A stretch of 64,000 nucleotides of DNA from Actinomadura luzonensis (GCF_022664455.2 NZ_JAKRKC020000001.1:3911001-3975000); one strand, 5' to 3'; counted from the first letter of the stretch, positions 28,415 through 36,647 are shown. The notes: generated from the sequence alone by a model not told the origin. Program-made: numbers and translations.

Positions 28415-28981
28415 ATGGAGCGTGTGGCGTGGTGGGTGCGCAGGCACCGGTTCGACGGCAATCCGCTGCGGCGGCGTACGGACCGTTTGGAGAGCGCCGG
28501 GATGCTGGTGGCCCTGCTGCTGGTGCTGCTGAGCGTGTGGCCGGCGGTGGCGGCGGGGCGGCAGGCGTACGCGTCGGGGGCGCAGCCGGCCGGGCGGGCG
28601 CGGGCGACCGCGACGCTGCTGACCGACGTGCCCGTCGTGGACCTGTCGTTCGGGGTGGTCGTCGCGGGTGAGAGCGCCACGGCGCGGTGGACGACGCCCG
28701 CCGGCGAGCGGCGCACCGGGCCGGTGCGCGCGCCCGTCCTGGCCAAGGCCGGGACGCCGGTGCCGATCTGGCTCGGCCCCGACGGATGGCCAGCGCCGGC
28801 GCCGCCGCGACCCGCGGAGCTGAGGGCGTCGTCGGTCGTGACGGGGATCCTCGTCTGGATCGTGGCGGCGGTGCTCGTGAGTACGGCGTTCGCCGGGTTC
28901 GGGTGGCTGCTCGACCAGCGGCGTCACCGCGCCTGGGACGCGGCCTGGGCCGCCCACGCCGACGCCCGCCGCGCCCCCTGA
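28415..28981 (+). CDS. Rv1733c-family two-helix membrane protein
   Basis: A 188-residue integral membrane protein. Near the N-terminus it has the family signature FDGNPLRRRTDRLE. A first membrane helix follows (residues about 28-50, GMLVALLLVLLSVWPAV), then an exterior domain of about 90 residues containing the conserved TTPAGERRTG and GTPVPIWL segments, and a second helix (about 148-170, VVTGILVWIVAAVLVSTAFAGFGWLL). The cytosolic tail is short and Arg/Ala-rich. Function is unknown even for the mycobacterial prototype, a hypoxia-induced antigen. The start is at ATG 28415, with AAGGTGG upstream. The gene is monocistronic and convergent with the VOC gene. The DosR-like box 58 nt upstream supports hypoxic regulation. 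Confidence 0.85.
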   Translation: MERVAWWVRRHRFDGNPLRRRTDRLESAGMLVALLLVLLSVWPAVAAGRQAYASGAQPAGRARATATLLTDVPVVDLSFGVVVAGESATARWTTPAGERRTGPVRAPVLAKAGTPVPIWLGPDGWPAPAPPRPAELRASSVVTGILVWIVAAVLVSTAFAGFGWLLDQRRHRAWDAAWAAHADARRAP

Positions 28982-29038
28982 CGCGTCAGCGGCGTCAGCG
29001 GCGTCAGCGGGCGTCGTCCGGCGCGCGACCCTGACGCG

Positions 29039-29506
29039 TCAGCGGGTGTCGTCCGTGGCGAAGCCGTCCAGTTCGTGGCGCTCCTCAGAGGGGAGAAGCT
29101 CCTGGAAGACGGTGATGTGCAGGCCGCCGGGGGCGTCGAGGCGGGCGTTCAGCGACTGCCACGGGGTGACGGTGGGCGGCGCCACCTCCGTCGCGCCGGC
29201 CGCGACCAGGCGCTCGGTCGTGCCGCGCGAGTCGTCCACCTCGAACGCCACCCGCAGCTTGGGCGCGACCTGGCGGCCCACCTCCACGTCGTCGATCATC
29301 TTCTTCTGCGCCGGGTTGGCGATCTCCAACGTGGCCCGGCCGGCGTCCAGGATCGCGACCCGGGCGTCGTCCCCGGTGGAGAACGCGGCCTCCTCCGGCA
29401 GCCCCAGGACGTCCCGGTAGAAGGCCAGCGCGGCCTCGTAGTCCTCGGCCTCGACCACCAGGCGAAGCTGGCGGACCCTGCCCTGGCCGGCTGCGTGCGT
29501 GCTCAA
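29039..29506 (-). CDS. VOC/glyoxalase-superfamily protein (TTG start)
   Basis: A 155-residue member of the vicinal oxygen chelate fold (glyoxalase/bleomycin resistance/dioxygenase group). Two beta-alpha-beta-beta-beta halves are visible: LVVEAEDYEAALAFYRDVLGLP with VAILDAGRATLEIANP, then VAFEVDDSRGTTERLVAAGATEV with LDAPGGLHITVFQEL. The initiator is TTG at 29506, since AGAGGAG stands 6 bases upstream and no ATG or GTG with a ribosome site is available nearby. Metal-ligand positions are only partly recognisable (Glu in TLEIA and His in GLHI), so catalysis versus ligand binding is open. It stands alone between convergent and divergent neighbours. Confidence 0.85.
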   Translation of the reverse strand: MSTHAAGQGRVRQLRLVVEAEDYEAALAFYRDVLGLPEEAAFSTGDDARVAILDAGRATLEIANPAQKKMIDDVEVGRQVAPKLRVAFEVDDSRGTTERLVAAGATEVAPPTVTPWQSLNARLDAPGGLHITVFQELLPSEERHELDGFATDDTR

Positions 29507-29693
29507 TGCGCGCTCCTCTCATCAGCGTGACGGGTTCCCCTGCGGCAACCCGCCGGGTCCGCCCGATCATTCCGCCCCGCCCGGGCGGGCCGCCTTCTGC
29601 TCATTCTGACAACGGCGGGGGAACCGCGGTCTCCCGCGCGAACGTCAAGTGAGCAACAGAGGTATTCCGGCGATTTTCCGTCAAGGAGGCGCC

Positions 29694-30848
29694 ATGAACG
29701 GGGTTTTCTACACGGTGGCGGTCGCGCTCTTCGCGCTGGTCGTGTTGACGGCGGCCGCGGCGCGGGCAGGGCTGTTCCGGGCCCGCTCCGTCCGCGGGCG
29801 GGAGGCGGAGCAGCCGCTCGGCGTGTACGAGGCGGCGTACCTGGCGGGCGGCCCCCGCCGGGTCGTCAACACCGCCCTGGTCTCGCTCGTCGGGCAGGGC
29901 GGGGTGCGGGTGTCGGGCGAAGGGGTGGTCACGCCCGTCCAGGGGTTCCGGGCCGCCAAGGGGCGGCCGGTCGAGCGGGCCGTGCTCAAGTACGTCCGGG
30001 CGGCCCCTGGCGGGCTGACGACGGCCCAGGTACGGCACGGCGTGGCGGCCGACCACGCGATGACGCGGCTCGCCACGCCGCTGTGGCGGCAGGGCCTGCT
30101 GATGGCGCCGGGCGCGCGGAGCCGGGCCCGGCGGCGGGCGAACGCCGTGTACGTCCTCGCTCTGCTGGCGGTGCCGGTGGTGATCGTCGAGGCGCTGGCC
30201 CGGGGGCCGCTGGGGGCCGTGCTGGTCGCGGTGGCGGTGGTGCCGGCCGGGTTCGCGTGCTTCTTCTGGCTGCGCCGCGCCCTGGCCGACCCGGTCACCC
30301 AGGCGGGCCGGGCGGCGCTGGAGCGGGCCGGCGCGCGCAGCCCCGCCAACGGCGACGGGGCGGACGGCGCGCGGGCGGACCGGGAACCGGCGGACGGGGA
30401 GCCGGCGGACGGGGCGTGGTCGGCGTCGGACGACGTCCGCGTGGTGGCGCTGCACGGCACGGACCGGCTGCCCGACCGGCGGCTGGCCGACACCCTGCGG
30501 CTGGACACCCGGGTCAGGAACCGCAGGGTCGCCGCGTGCTGCGCGCCCGGGCACGGCGGGTCGCACGACGGGTCGTACGGGGGGTCGTACGGGGGGTCGT
30601 ACGGGGGCTCCCCCGTGTTGTTCCCGATCGGCGGCGACGCGGCCACGGGCGACGCCGGCTCGGGGGGCGGCGGGTTCTTCGACTTCGGCGGCCTGTTCGG
30701 CGGCGGCGGCGCCGACTACGGCGGAGGCAGCTTCGGCGGCGGCGACACAGGGGGCGGGCACACCGGTGGCGGGCACTCCGGCTGCGGCGGCGGTGGCGGT
30801 GGGCACTCCGGCTGCGGAGGAGGAGGCTGCGGCGGGGGCGGCATCTGA
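29694..30848 (+). CDS. TIGR04222-domain membrane protein with Gly/Cys/His-rich tail
   Basis: A 384-residue protein. The N-terminus (residues 5-24) is a membrane helix or signal anchor. It is followed by the TIGR04222 core (LGVYEAAYLAGGPRRVVNTALVSLVGQG). Two further hydrophobic helices lie near residues 155-205 (AVYVLALLAVPVVIV, GAVLVAVAVVPAGFACFFWL). The last 90 residues are low complexity: GSYG repeats, then Gly runs with HSGCGGGG units and a final GGCGGGG. Such Gly/Cys tails are usual for this family, whose function is unknown. AAGGAGG precedes the ATG at ideal distance. The tail could bind metal or form cross-links, but this is speculation. Confidence 0.85.
   Translation: MNGVFYTVAVALFALVVLTAAAARAGLFRARSVRGREAEQPLGVYEAAYLAGGPRRVVNTALVSLVGQGGVRVSGEGVVTPVQGFRAAKGRPVERAVLKYVRAAPGGLTTAQVRHGVAADHAMTRLATPLWRQGLLMAPGARSRARRRANAVYVLALLAVPVVIVEALARGPLGAVLVAVAVVPAGFACFFWLRRALADPVTQAGRAALERAGARSPANGDGADGARADREPADGEPADGAWSASDDVRVVALHGTDRLPDRRLADTLRLDTRVRNRRVAACCAPGHGGSHDGSYGGSYGGSYGGSPVLFPIGGDAATGDAGSGGGGFFDFGGLFGGGGADYGGGSFGGGDTGGGHTGGGHSGCGGGGGGHSGCGGGGCGGGGI
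30571..30606 (+). repeat. 12-bp minisatellite, three exact copies
   Basis: Three perfect tandem copies of ggtcgtacgggg encode GSYG units inside the TIGR04222 protein, preceded by a degenerate copy. The repeat preserves the reading frame, so copy-number change would vary tail length without breaking the gene. Confidence 0.9.
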
Positions 30849-30870
30849 GCGCCCGCGCGGGTAGCGGTGG

Positions 30871-31794
30871 TCAGCCGCGGCCGTAGCGGTCCTCGGCGCG
30901 CCAGAAGTACCAGAACCCGCCGGCCAGCGCGGCCACCGCCCAGCACAGGCACGACAGCCACACCAGCTCGGGCGGCGTGTGCCGGCTGATGAGCAGGTCG
31001 CGCATGAACTCGATGTAGGACGCCGCCGGGTTCAGGTACATCACCGTCGCCACCCACTCGGGGAAGCCCGCGCTCTTGACGACCTTGTCGTGGATGACGA
31101 AGAACACCCCCGACGCGTACAGCCAGGTGCGCATGACGAACGGCAGGAGCTGGTTGAGGTCCCGCATGGACGCCCCCACCCGGGCCATGACCAGCCCCGC
31201 CCCGACGTTGAACATGGTCTGCAGCACCAGCACCACCGGGATCACCAGCCAGAACCAGGTGATCGGCTCCCCGGTGATCAGCACGATCACCAGCAGCACG
31301 CCCATGGAGACGGCGAGCTGCTGCAGCTCCTGGATCGCGTACGCCAGCGGCAGCGACGCCCGCGGGAAGTGCAGCGCCCGGATGAGCGACAGGTTCCCCG
31401 AGACGGACTTGGCCCCGGCGGTGACGGTGCGCTGCGTGTAGGTGAACACGAACATGCCGGTCAGCAGGAACGCCGGGTAGTTGCGCACCCCGTGGCTGCC
31501 GCCCAGGATGAGCCCGAACATGACGTAGTAGATGGCCGCGTTGAGCAGCGGCGTGAGCACCTGCCACAGCTGCCCCAGCGCCGAACCGGAGTACTTCGAG
31601 ACGTTGCGCGAGGTCGCGTAGGTCAGGATGAAGTGCCGCCGCTGCCAGAGCTGGCGCAGGTACACCGTGAGGCTCGGCCGCGCGACGGCGGGGCGCAGCC
31701 CGTGGCGCCTGGCGAGCTCGGCGAGCGAACCCGGCGCAGGCCCGGGGGCCGCGTCGTCCACGTCGTCCGCGCGGCTGTCTTCCACGTCGCTCAT
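30871..31794 (-). CDS. ABC-2 type polysaccharide/teichoic-acid exporter permease (orphan)
   Basis: A 307-residue permease with six predicted membrane helices after a charged N-terminal tail of about 60 residues. The fold and motifs (YSGSALGQLWQVLTPLLNAAIYYVMFGLIL, FVFTYTQRTVTAG, LIRALHFPRASLPLAYAI) are those of the TagG/RfbA/KpsM group that exports lipid-linked polysaccharide or teichoic acid. These permeases normally work with a TagH/RfbB-type ATPase encoded next door, but no such gene is present in this window. The downstream side is convergent with the TIGR04222 gene, and a lipoprotein gene lies 36 bases upstream. It may pair with an ATPase elsewhere. Confidence 0.88.
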   Translation of the reverse strand: MSDVEDSRADDVDDAAPGPAPGSLAELARRHGLRPAVARPSLTVYLRQLWQRRHFILTYATSRNVSKYSGSALGQLWQVLTPLLNAAIYYVMFGLILGGSHGVRNYPAFLLTGMFVFTYTQRTVTAGAKSVSGNLSLIRALHFPRASLPLAYAIQELQQLAVSMGVLLVIVLITGEPITWFWLVIPVVLVLQTMFNVGAGLVMARVGASMRDLNQLLPFVMRTWLYASGVFFVIHDKVVKSAGFPEWVATVMYLNPAASYIEFMRDLLISRHTPPELVWLSCLCWAVAALAGGFWYFWRAEDRYGRG

Positions 31795-31830
31795 GACACC
31801 TCCGTGCGGGCCGGGGCCGGGCGGGTGTTG

Positions 31831-32700
31831 CTAGGGCGCGACGGTCACGGCCGTGACGGCGAAGCGCTCCACCGAGGCGACGTGCCCGCCGGTCGAGGCG
31901 ACGACGGTCAGCACCGTCCCGGGCACGGGGGTGAAGGTGACCTTGGCCGACCAGGGGGTCTTCTCGCCGCCCGCGCCGACGCAGCAGTGCTCGCCGAGCG
32001 CCTTGCCGCCGCCCGGGCGGCGCACCTGGACGCGGATGCTCTCGTCCACGCCGGTGATCCGGCCGGCGACGGTCATCGGGGAGCCGACGGAGGCCCCGTA
32101 GCGCGGGGTGGTGAGGGAGAAGGTGCTGTCGTCGGTGCCGACGACCTCCCAGGGGGCGTCCGCGCCCGGGCCGTAGCGCACCAGGTGGACGACGGCCGCG
32201 ACGAGCGGGCGCGAGCCCTCCTCCGTGGCCATGCCGACGTGCACCCGGGCGTGGACGCCGTCGCGCACGGTCTTGACGGCGCGGTCGATCTCGGTGAAGC
32301 CCAGGTGGTCGCGGGCGAAGCGGACCGCGGTGCGGGCCGGGTCGAGGTGCCAGGCGTCGCGGCCGTCGGCGCGGTTGGCCCTCGACCAGCCGGCCGCCTC
32401 CGCCTGGGTGCGGAACGGCCACAGCGGCTGGTAACGCCCGGCGACCAGGTCGCGGCCCCGCGGCGCGGGCTCAGGGGTGCCCGGCGGCGAGCCGGACGAT
32501 TCAGGCGGCGATGCGGGCGACGGGGACGATGCGGGCGACGAGGGCGATGCGGGCGACGGGGACGACGAGGGCGACGGGGGCGGGCCGGCCGCGGACGGCG
32601 TGGCGGAGGGCGACTCCGGGCGCGGCTCGCCGCCGCAGCCCGCCGCGGCCACCCCCAGCGCGATCAGCAGGACCATGGCGCGCCCGGTACGTGCTGTCAT
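31831..32700 (-). CDS. lipoprotein with Gmad2-like immunoglobulin domain
   Basis: A 289-residue exported lipoprotein. The start at 32700 follows CAGGAGG. The signal peptide ends in a lipobox with Cys near residue 21 (GVAAAGC). A Ser/Pro/Ala-rich linker of about 60 residues follows. The central region (about 90-190) is a globular domain (ARFARDHLGFTEID-like). The last 90 residues match the immunoglobulin-like Gmad2 domain seen in actinobacterial lipoproteins and spore-germination proteins (YGASVGSPMTVAGRITGVDE, PGTVLTVVASTGGH). A CC pair occurs in EHCCVGAGG. It is anchored on the outer face of the membrane; function is unknown. It lies between the orphan permease and a USP gene, with gaps of 36 and 65 bases. 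Confidence 0.8.
   Translation of the reverse strand: MTARTGRAMVLLIALGVAAAGCGGEPRPESPSATPSAAGPPPSPSSSPSPASPSSPASSPSPASPPESSGSPPGTPEPAPRGRDLVAGRYQPLWPFRTQAEAAGWSRANRADGRDAWHLDPARTAVRFARDHLGFTEIDRAVKTVRDGVHARVHVGMATEEGSRPLVAAVVHLVRYGPGADAPWEVVGTDDSTFSLTTPRYGASVGSPMTVAGRITGVDESIRVQVRRPGGGKALGEHCCVGAGGEKTPWSAKVTFTPVPGTVLTVVASTGGHVASVERFAVTAVTVAP
32506..32579 (-). repeat. 9-bp-based degenerate tandem repeat (Ser/Pro linker)
   Basis: Repeated gatgcgggc, gacggggac and gacgaggg units encode the SPASPSSPASS-type linker of the lipoprotein. Imperfect short-period repetition points to replication slippage. Confidence 0.7.
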
Positions 32701-32765
32701 GTCGGTGCCTCCTGGGAGGTGGGAGTTCACGCCTGCCGTCTGGGTCTACCCCTGGTCACGCTCGG

Positions 32766-33461
32766 TCAGGCCTGGTTCCCGGCCGGTACCACGGCGACCG
32801 GGCACGGCGCGTTCTCCAGCGCCGCCGCGGCCCCCTGCCGGCCGGTGACGACGAGCGTCGGGTGCCGGTCGCCCTGCTCGGCGCGCACCTCGACGCCGGG
32901 GTGCGCGGCCCGCCAGGCGGCGGTGTCGCCGGCGGCGACCAGGGTGAGCTGCCGCAGCGCGGCCTCGTGGGCGGCGAAGTCCAGCACGGCGGGTACGGGC
33001 GTGCCGCCGGCGACGAGGACCGGGCCGGGTTCGGCGGCGGCGGGCAGCGGGCCGGGGCCGCGCACCACGACGACCGGGCACTCGGCGTGGGCGGCGACGT
33101 ACCCGGCCACCGACCCGACCACGGCCTTCGGCAGGCCGCTGAGCCCGCGGGTGCCGACCACGATCAGCTCGGCCCCGGCCGACAGCTCGGTCAGCCGCCG
33201 GGCGGGCGGCCCCTCGTACAGGTCGGTCTCGACGCGCACGCCGGAGCTGGTGGAGCGGGCGCACTCGGCGCCGTGCCACAGCACGTGCTCGGCCGCCTTG
33301 CGCAGATGGGCCTTGGCCTCCTCCTCGGCCTCCCCGTACGGCCACTGCCAGGCGTGCGTGAGCACCAGCGGCAGCTTGCGGAGCTCCGCCTCGTCCAGCG
33401 CCCAGTCCATGGCCTGCATGGCGAAGTCGGAGCCGTCGTAGCCGAGCACGATCGCGTTCAT
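32766..33461 (-). CDS. universal stress protein, tandem USP domains
   Basis: A 231-residue protein with one complete and one reduced UspA domain. Domain 1 (residues 1-140) shows the ATP-binding signature VVGTRGLSGLPKAVVGSVAGYVAAHAECPVVVV, that is G-x2-G-x9-G. Domain 2 (about 145-231) is shortened and has lost most of the glycines (VVTGRQGAAAALENAPCPVAVV), so it may be structural only. It starts one base after the cydB stop and is almost certainly cotranscribed with cydAB. Tandem USPs such as Rv2623 are DosR-controlled in M. tuberculosis and slow growth during hypoxia; a similar role is inferred. A DosR-like box heads the cydA-cydB-usp unit. Confidence 0.9.
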   Translation of the reverse strand: MNAIVLGYDGSDFAMQAMDWALDEAELRKLPLVLTHAWQWPYGEAEEEAKAHLRKAAEHVLWHGAECARSTSSGVRVETDLYEGPPARRLTELSAGAELIVVGTRGLSGLPKAVVGSVAGYVAAHAECPVVVVRGPGPLPAAAEPGPVLVAGGTPVPAVLDFAAHEAALRQLTLVAAGDTAAWRAAHPGVEVRAEQGDRHPTLVVTGRQGAAAALENAPCPVAVVPAGNQA

Positions 33462-33462
33462 G

Positions 33463-34428
33463 TCAGTGAGCTCCTGTCAGCCGGCGGCGGAAGACCCAGT
33501 AGGTCCAGGCCTGATACCCCAGGACCACGGGGGTGAAAATGGCGGCCACCCAGGTCATGACCGTCAGCGTGTACGGCGAGGAGGCGGCGTTGGTCACGGT
33601 GAGGCTGTTGGCGGGGTCGAGGGCGGGCAGCACGTTGGGCCACATGCTGGAGAACAGGGTGGCGACGAACGCCGCGACGGCCACGGCGCTGCCGGCGAAG
33701 GCCCACCCGTCGCGCCCGCGCACGGCGGCGACCAGCGTCACGGCCAGCCCGAGCGCGGCCACGCCGACGGCCGCCCAGGACGGGGTGCCGGCCCGCGCCA
33801 TGAGCAGGAACGCCAGGACCACGGCGACGGTCGCCGGGGCGAGCGCCGCGGCGATCCTGGTGGCGCGGGCGCGCAGCTCCCCGGTGGTGCGCAGGGCCAG
33901 GAAGACCGCGCCGTGCTGGGTGCACAGCATCAGCGTGGCCAGGCCGCCGAGCAGCGCGAACGGGTTGAGCAGGGTGAGCAGGCTCCCGGTGTACTCGTGG
34001 TCGGCGTCGAGCGGCACGCCGCGCACCATGTTGGCGAAGGCGACGCCCCACAGCAGCGCCGGGCCGAGCGAGCCCCAGAAGAACGCGCGGTCCCAGCCCC
34101 GGGTGCGCTCGCTCTTGCCGCGGTACTCGAGGGCCACGCCGCGCACGATCAGCGCCAGCAGGATGAGGAACAGCGGCAGGTAGAAGCCGCTGAAGAGGGT
34201 GGCGTACCACTCGGGGAAGGCGGCGAAGGTGGCGCCGCCGGCGACCAGCAGCCACACCTCGTTGCCGTCCCAGACGGGCCCGATCGTCGCGACGACGGTG
34301 CGCCGCTCGCCGTCGGTGCGGCCGAGGACGGGCAGCAGGATGCCGACGCCGAAGTCGAAGCCCTCCAGGACGAAGTAGCCGGTCCACAGCACGGCGATGA
34401 GCAAGAACCAGAGGGTCGTGAGTTCCAT
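33463..34428 (-). CDS. cydB: cytochrome bd ubiquinol/menaquinol oxidase subunit II
   Basis: A 321-residue polytopic membrane protein, shorter than E. coli CydB (379) but normal for actinobacteria. Typical motifs are TLWFLLIAVLWTGYFVLEGFDFGVG at the N-terminus, GPVWDGNEVWLL, and ALEYRGKS after the third helix. About eight helices are predicted. With CydA it forms the high-affinity bd oxidase that reduces oxygen at low concentration without proton pumping. It begins 13 bases after the cydA stop, with an AAGGA ribosome site, and is followed by the USP gene one base after its stop. The CydDC assembly transporter is not in this window. Confidence 0.97.
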   Translation of the reverse strand: MELTTLWFLLIAVLWTGYFVLEGFDFGVGILLPVLGRTDGERRTVVATIGPVWDGNEVWLLVAGGATFAAFPEWYATLFSGFYLPLFLILLALIVRGVALEYRGKSERTRGWDRAFFWGSLGPALLWGVAFANMVRGVPLDADHEYTGSLLTLLNPFALLGGLATLMLCTQHGAVFLALRTTGELRARATRIAAALAPATVAVVLAFLLMARAGTPSWAAVGVAALGLAVTLVAAVRGRDGWAFAGSAVAVAAFVATLFSSMWPNVLPALDPANSLTVTNAASSPYTLTVMTWVAAIFTPVVLGYQAWTYWVFRRRLTGAH

Positions 34429-34441
34429 GGCCGGTCGATCC

Positions 34442-35815
34442 TTAGTACGAGAGGGCGGGCACGGGGGCTTCGGGTTCGATCTCCTCCTGCGCGCCGCGTT
34501 TGATGAACTTGATCAGCAGCCGCACCTCGATGACCGCGAGGACCGCGTACACGAGGGTGAAGCCGGCCAGCGTGATCGCGACGGAGGGGACGTCGGCGCC
34601 GGGCGAGACGGCCGCGGCGGTGCGCATGAGGCTGAACACCGTCCACGGCTGCCGGCCCATCTCGGTGAAGATCCAGCCGAGGGAGTTGGCGAGGAACGGC
34701 AGCCCGATGCCGAGCATGGCGAGCCGGTAGGCCCACCGGCCGGCGGGGAGCCGGCCGCGCCGGGTGAGCCAGAGCCCGGCCGCGGCCAGCAGCGCGGCCA
34801 GCGCGCCGAAGCCGATCATCAGGCGGAACGACCAGTACGCCAGCCCGACGACCGGCCGGTAGTCGCCGGGGCCGTACAGGGCCTGGTAACGGGCCTGGAT
34901 GTCGTTGATGCCCTCGACCTTGCCGTCGGTGGTGTTGGTGGCGAGGAGGCTGAGGCCGTACGGGATCTGCAGGTTGACGTGGTTGCGGCCGTTCTCGACG
35001 TCGCCGACGGCGAACAGCGAGAACCCGGCGGAGCTCTCGTCCTCCCACAGCGCCTCGGCGGCGGCCATCTTCATCGGCTGCTGCTCGGTCATGATCTGCG
35101 CCTGCCAGTGCCCGGACAGGGAGACGCCGACGGCGGCGGCCAGGCTGACGGCCAGGGCGAGGCGGGCGGCGGGGCGGAAGACGTCCACCTCGCGCCGGCG
35201 CAGCAGGAACCAGGCGCTGACGCCGAGCACGAACGCGCCCGCGGTGAGGAACGCGCCGAACAGCACGTGCGGGAACGTGACGAGGGTGGTGGGGTTGGTC
35301 AGGACGGCCCCGATGTCGGTCAGCTCGGCCCGCCCGTTGTTGATCCGGTAGCCGACGGGGTGCTGCATCCAGGAGTTGGCCGCGAGGATGAAGTACGCCG
35401 ACAGGTTCGTGCCGAGCGCGGCCAGCCAGATCGTCGCCAGGTGCACCTTCTTCGGCAGCTTGTCCCAGCCGAAGATCCACAGCCCGAGGAACGTGGACTC
35501 CAGGAAGAAGGCGAGCAGTCCCTCCATGGCGAGCGGCGCGCCGAACACGTCCCCGACGAAGCGGGAGTAGTCACTCCAGTTCATCCCGAACTGGAACTCC
35601 TGCACGATGCCGGTCACCACGCCCATCGCGAAGTTGATGAGGAACAGCCGCCCCCAGAACCGGGTCAGGCGCAGGTACTCCTGCTTGCCGGTGCGGTACC
35701 AGGCGGTCTGCAGCCCGGCCACGATCACCGACAGGCCGATGGTGAGCGGCACGAACAGGAAGTGGTACACGGTCGTGATCCCGAACTGCCATCGGGAGAG
35801 GTCGAGGACGTCCAT
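34442..35815 (-). CDS. cydA: cytochrome bd ubiquinol/menaquinol oxidase subunit I
   Basis: A 457-residue heme-bearing subunit with nine predicted helices. The b595 His lies in TTVYHFLFVPLTIG. The conserved Glu residues of the proton/oxygen path are in APLAMEGLLAFFLESTF. FGWDKLP, NSWMQHPVGY and the quinol-site motif GRQPW (residues about 383-387) are all present. The Q-loop is of the short type. The ribosome site before ATG 35815 is weak. A DosR-like inverted repeat begins 59 nt upstream of the ATG and a second, weaker one at 35898. Together with cydB and usp this forms a hypoxia operon; the regulator is inferred from the box. Confidence 0.97.
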   Translation of the reverse strand: MDVLDLSRWQFGITTVYHFLFVPLTIGLSVIVAGLQTAWYRTGKQEYLRLTRFWGRLFLINFAMGVVTGIVQEFQFGMNWSDYSRFVGDVFGAPLAMEGLLAFFLESTFLGLWIFGWDKLPKKVHLATIWLAALGTNLSAYFILAANSWMQHPVGYRINNGRAELTDIGAVLTNPTTLVTFPHVLFGAFLTAGAFVLGVSAWFLLRRREVDVFRPAARLALAVSLAAAVGVSLSGHWQAQIMTEQQPMKMAAAEALWEDESSAGFSLFAVGDVENGRNHVNLQIPYGLSLLATNTTDGKVEGINDIQARYQALYGPGDYRPVVGLAYWSFRLMIGFGALAALLAAAGLWLTRRGRLPAGRWAYRLAMLGIGLPFLANSLGWIFTEMGRQPWTVFSLMRTAAAVSPGADVPSVAITLAGFTLVYAVLAVIEVRLLIKFIKRGAQEEIEPEAPVPALSY

Positions 35816-35874
35816 GCGTTTCAGCGTCTTGCACGGTCAGGGGCTCGCCCTAGGGGCCGGTGGCCCTGCGGCGC

Positions 35875-35888
35875 GGGACCTTGGTCCT
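35875..35888 (-). promoter_or_regulatory. DosR-like box upstream of cydA
   Basis: GGGACCTTGGTCCT contains the perfect palindrome GGACC-TT-GGTCC. It starts 59 nt before the cydA ATG, the same distance as the GAPDH and nitroreductase boxes. A weaker motif, GGGACCTCCGGCGG, follows at 35898-35911. No competing plus-strand gene is present. Confidence 0.7.
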
Positions 35889-35947
35889 CTCCCTCCGGGA
35901 CCTCCGGCGGCCGCTTCCGGCGGCCGCCCGCGCCGCACCCGCTCTGA

Positions 35948-36595
35948 TCAGGCGTCCGATCGTTCGGGGGCGTCGCCGGCGGTCACGTCGCAGACGACGT
36001 CGACGACGCCCTCCACGGCCCGGGCGCGCTCGGCCGCCTCGGCGGCCTGCTCGTCGCCGGCCACCTGGCCGGTGATCCGCACCACGCCCCGCTCCACCTC
36101 GAACGCCAGCGTCCCGAGGCCGCCCAGCGCCCGCGCCAGGTCGGCCGCCAGCTCCTCGGGCGGCCGGGCGAAGACCCGCAGCACGTCCTCCTGCAGCAGC
36201 GTCCCCACGAGCCGGCCGGAGTCCGGATCGACCACCGGAAGCTGCCTGACCCGCAGCCCGTGCATGAGCCGGGCCGCCTCGCGGACGGGCGTGTCCGGGG
36301 TGACGGTCACCGCCGGGGACGTCATGAGGCCGGCCGCCGTCGTCCCCGCCGCCTTGTCCCGCTCCCGCCGCCACCTGCGCGCGGCCGCCACGGACGCGCC
36401 GGCCGCCGCCGGGCCGCTCTCCTTCAGCAGCAGGTCGTCCTCCGAGACCACGCCGACCGGGCGTCGCCCGTCGTCGATGACGGTCACCGCGCCCACCCCG
36501 TAGTAGCCCATCGCGGCCACGATGTCGGCGAAGGGCGTGTGCTCCCGCACGGCGATGGCGACAGGCCCCATCACCTGCCTGACCTGGATCGTCAT
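35948..36595 (-). CDS. CBS-pair protein with C-terminal BON domain
   Basis: A 215-residue protein. Two CBS motifs (residues about 7-60 and 90-145: VMGPVAIAVREHTPFADIVAAM, VVSEDDLL, LMTSPAVTVTPDTPVREAARLM, LLQEDVLRVF) form a Bateman module that binds adenine nucleotides. Residues 150-210 form a BON domain (GTLAFEVERGVVRITGQVAG), usually a membrane- or phospholipid-interacting fold. GGAGGTGG precedes the ATG. M. tuberculosis Hrp1, a CBS protein, is among the most strongly DosR-induced proteins. Two DosR-like boxes lie 52 and 74 nt upstream. The long Arg/Ala-rich connector between CBS motifs (about 65-88) is unlike the other three paralogues in this window. Confidence 0.9.
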   Translation of the reverse strand: MTIQVRQVMGPVAIAVREHTPFADIVAAMGYYGVGAVTVIDDGRRPVGVVSEDDLLLKESGPAAAGASVAAARRWRRERDKAAGTTAAGLMTSPAVTVTPDTPVREAARLMHGLRVRQLPVVDPDSGRLVGTLLQEDVLRVFARPPEELAADLARALGGLGTLAFEVERGVVRITGQVAGDEQAAEAAERARAVEGVVDVVCDVTAGDAPERSDA

Positions 36596-36647
36596 GGCTC
36601 ACCACCTCCCGTCTCCGACGCTCTCCCCTGCGGGAGGCGGGCGGGCA

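Noticed and set aside
28979..29041. Repeated TGACGCGTCA palindromes and gtcagcg tandem units between convergent genes
   Set aside because: They fall at stop codons of two convergent genes. With no promoter context they look like local slippage or weak terminator material rather than binding sites.
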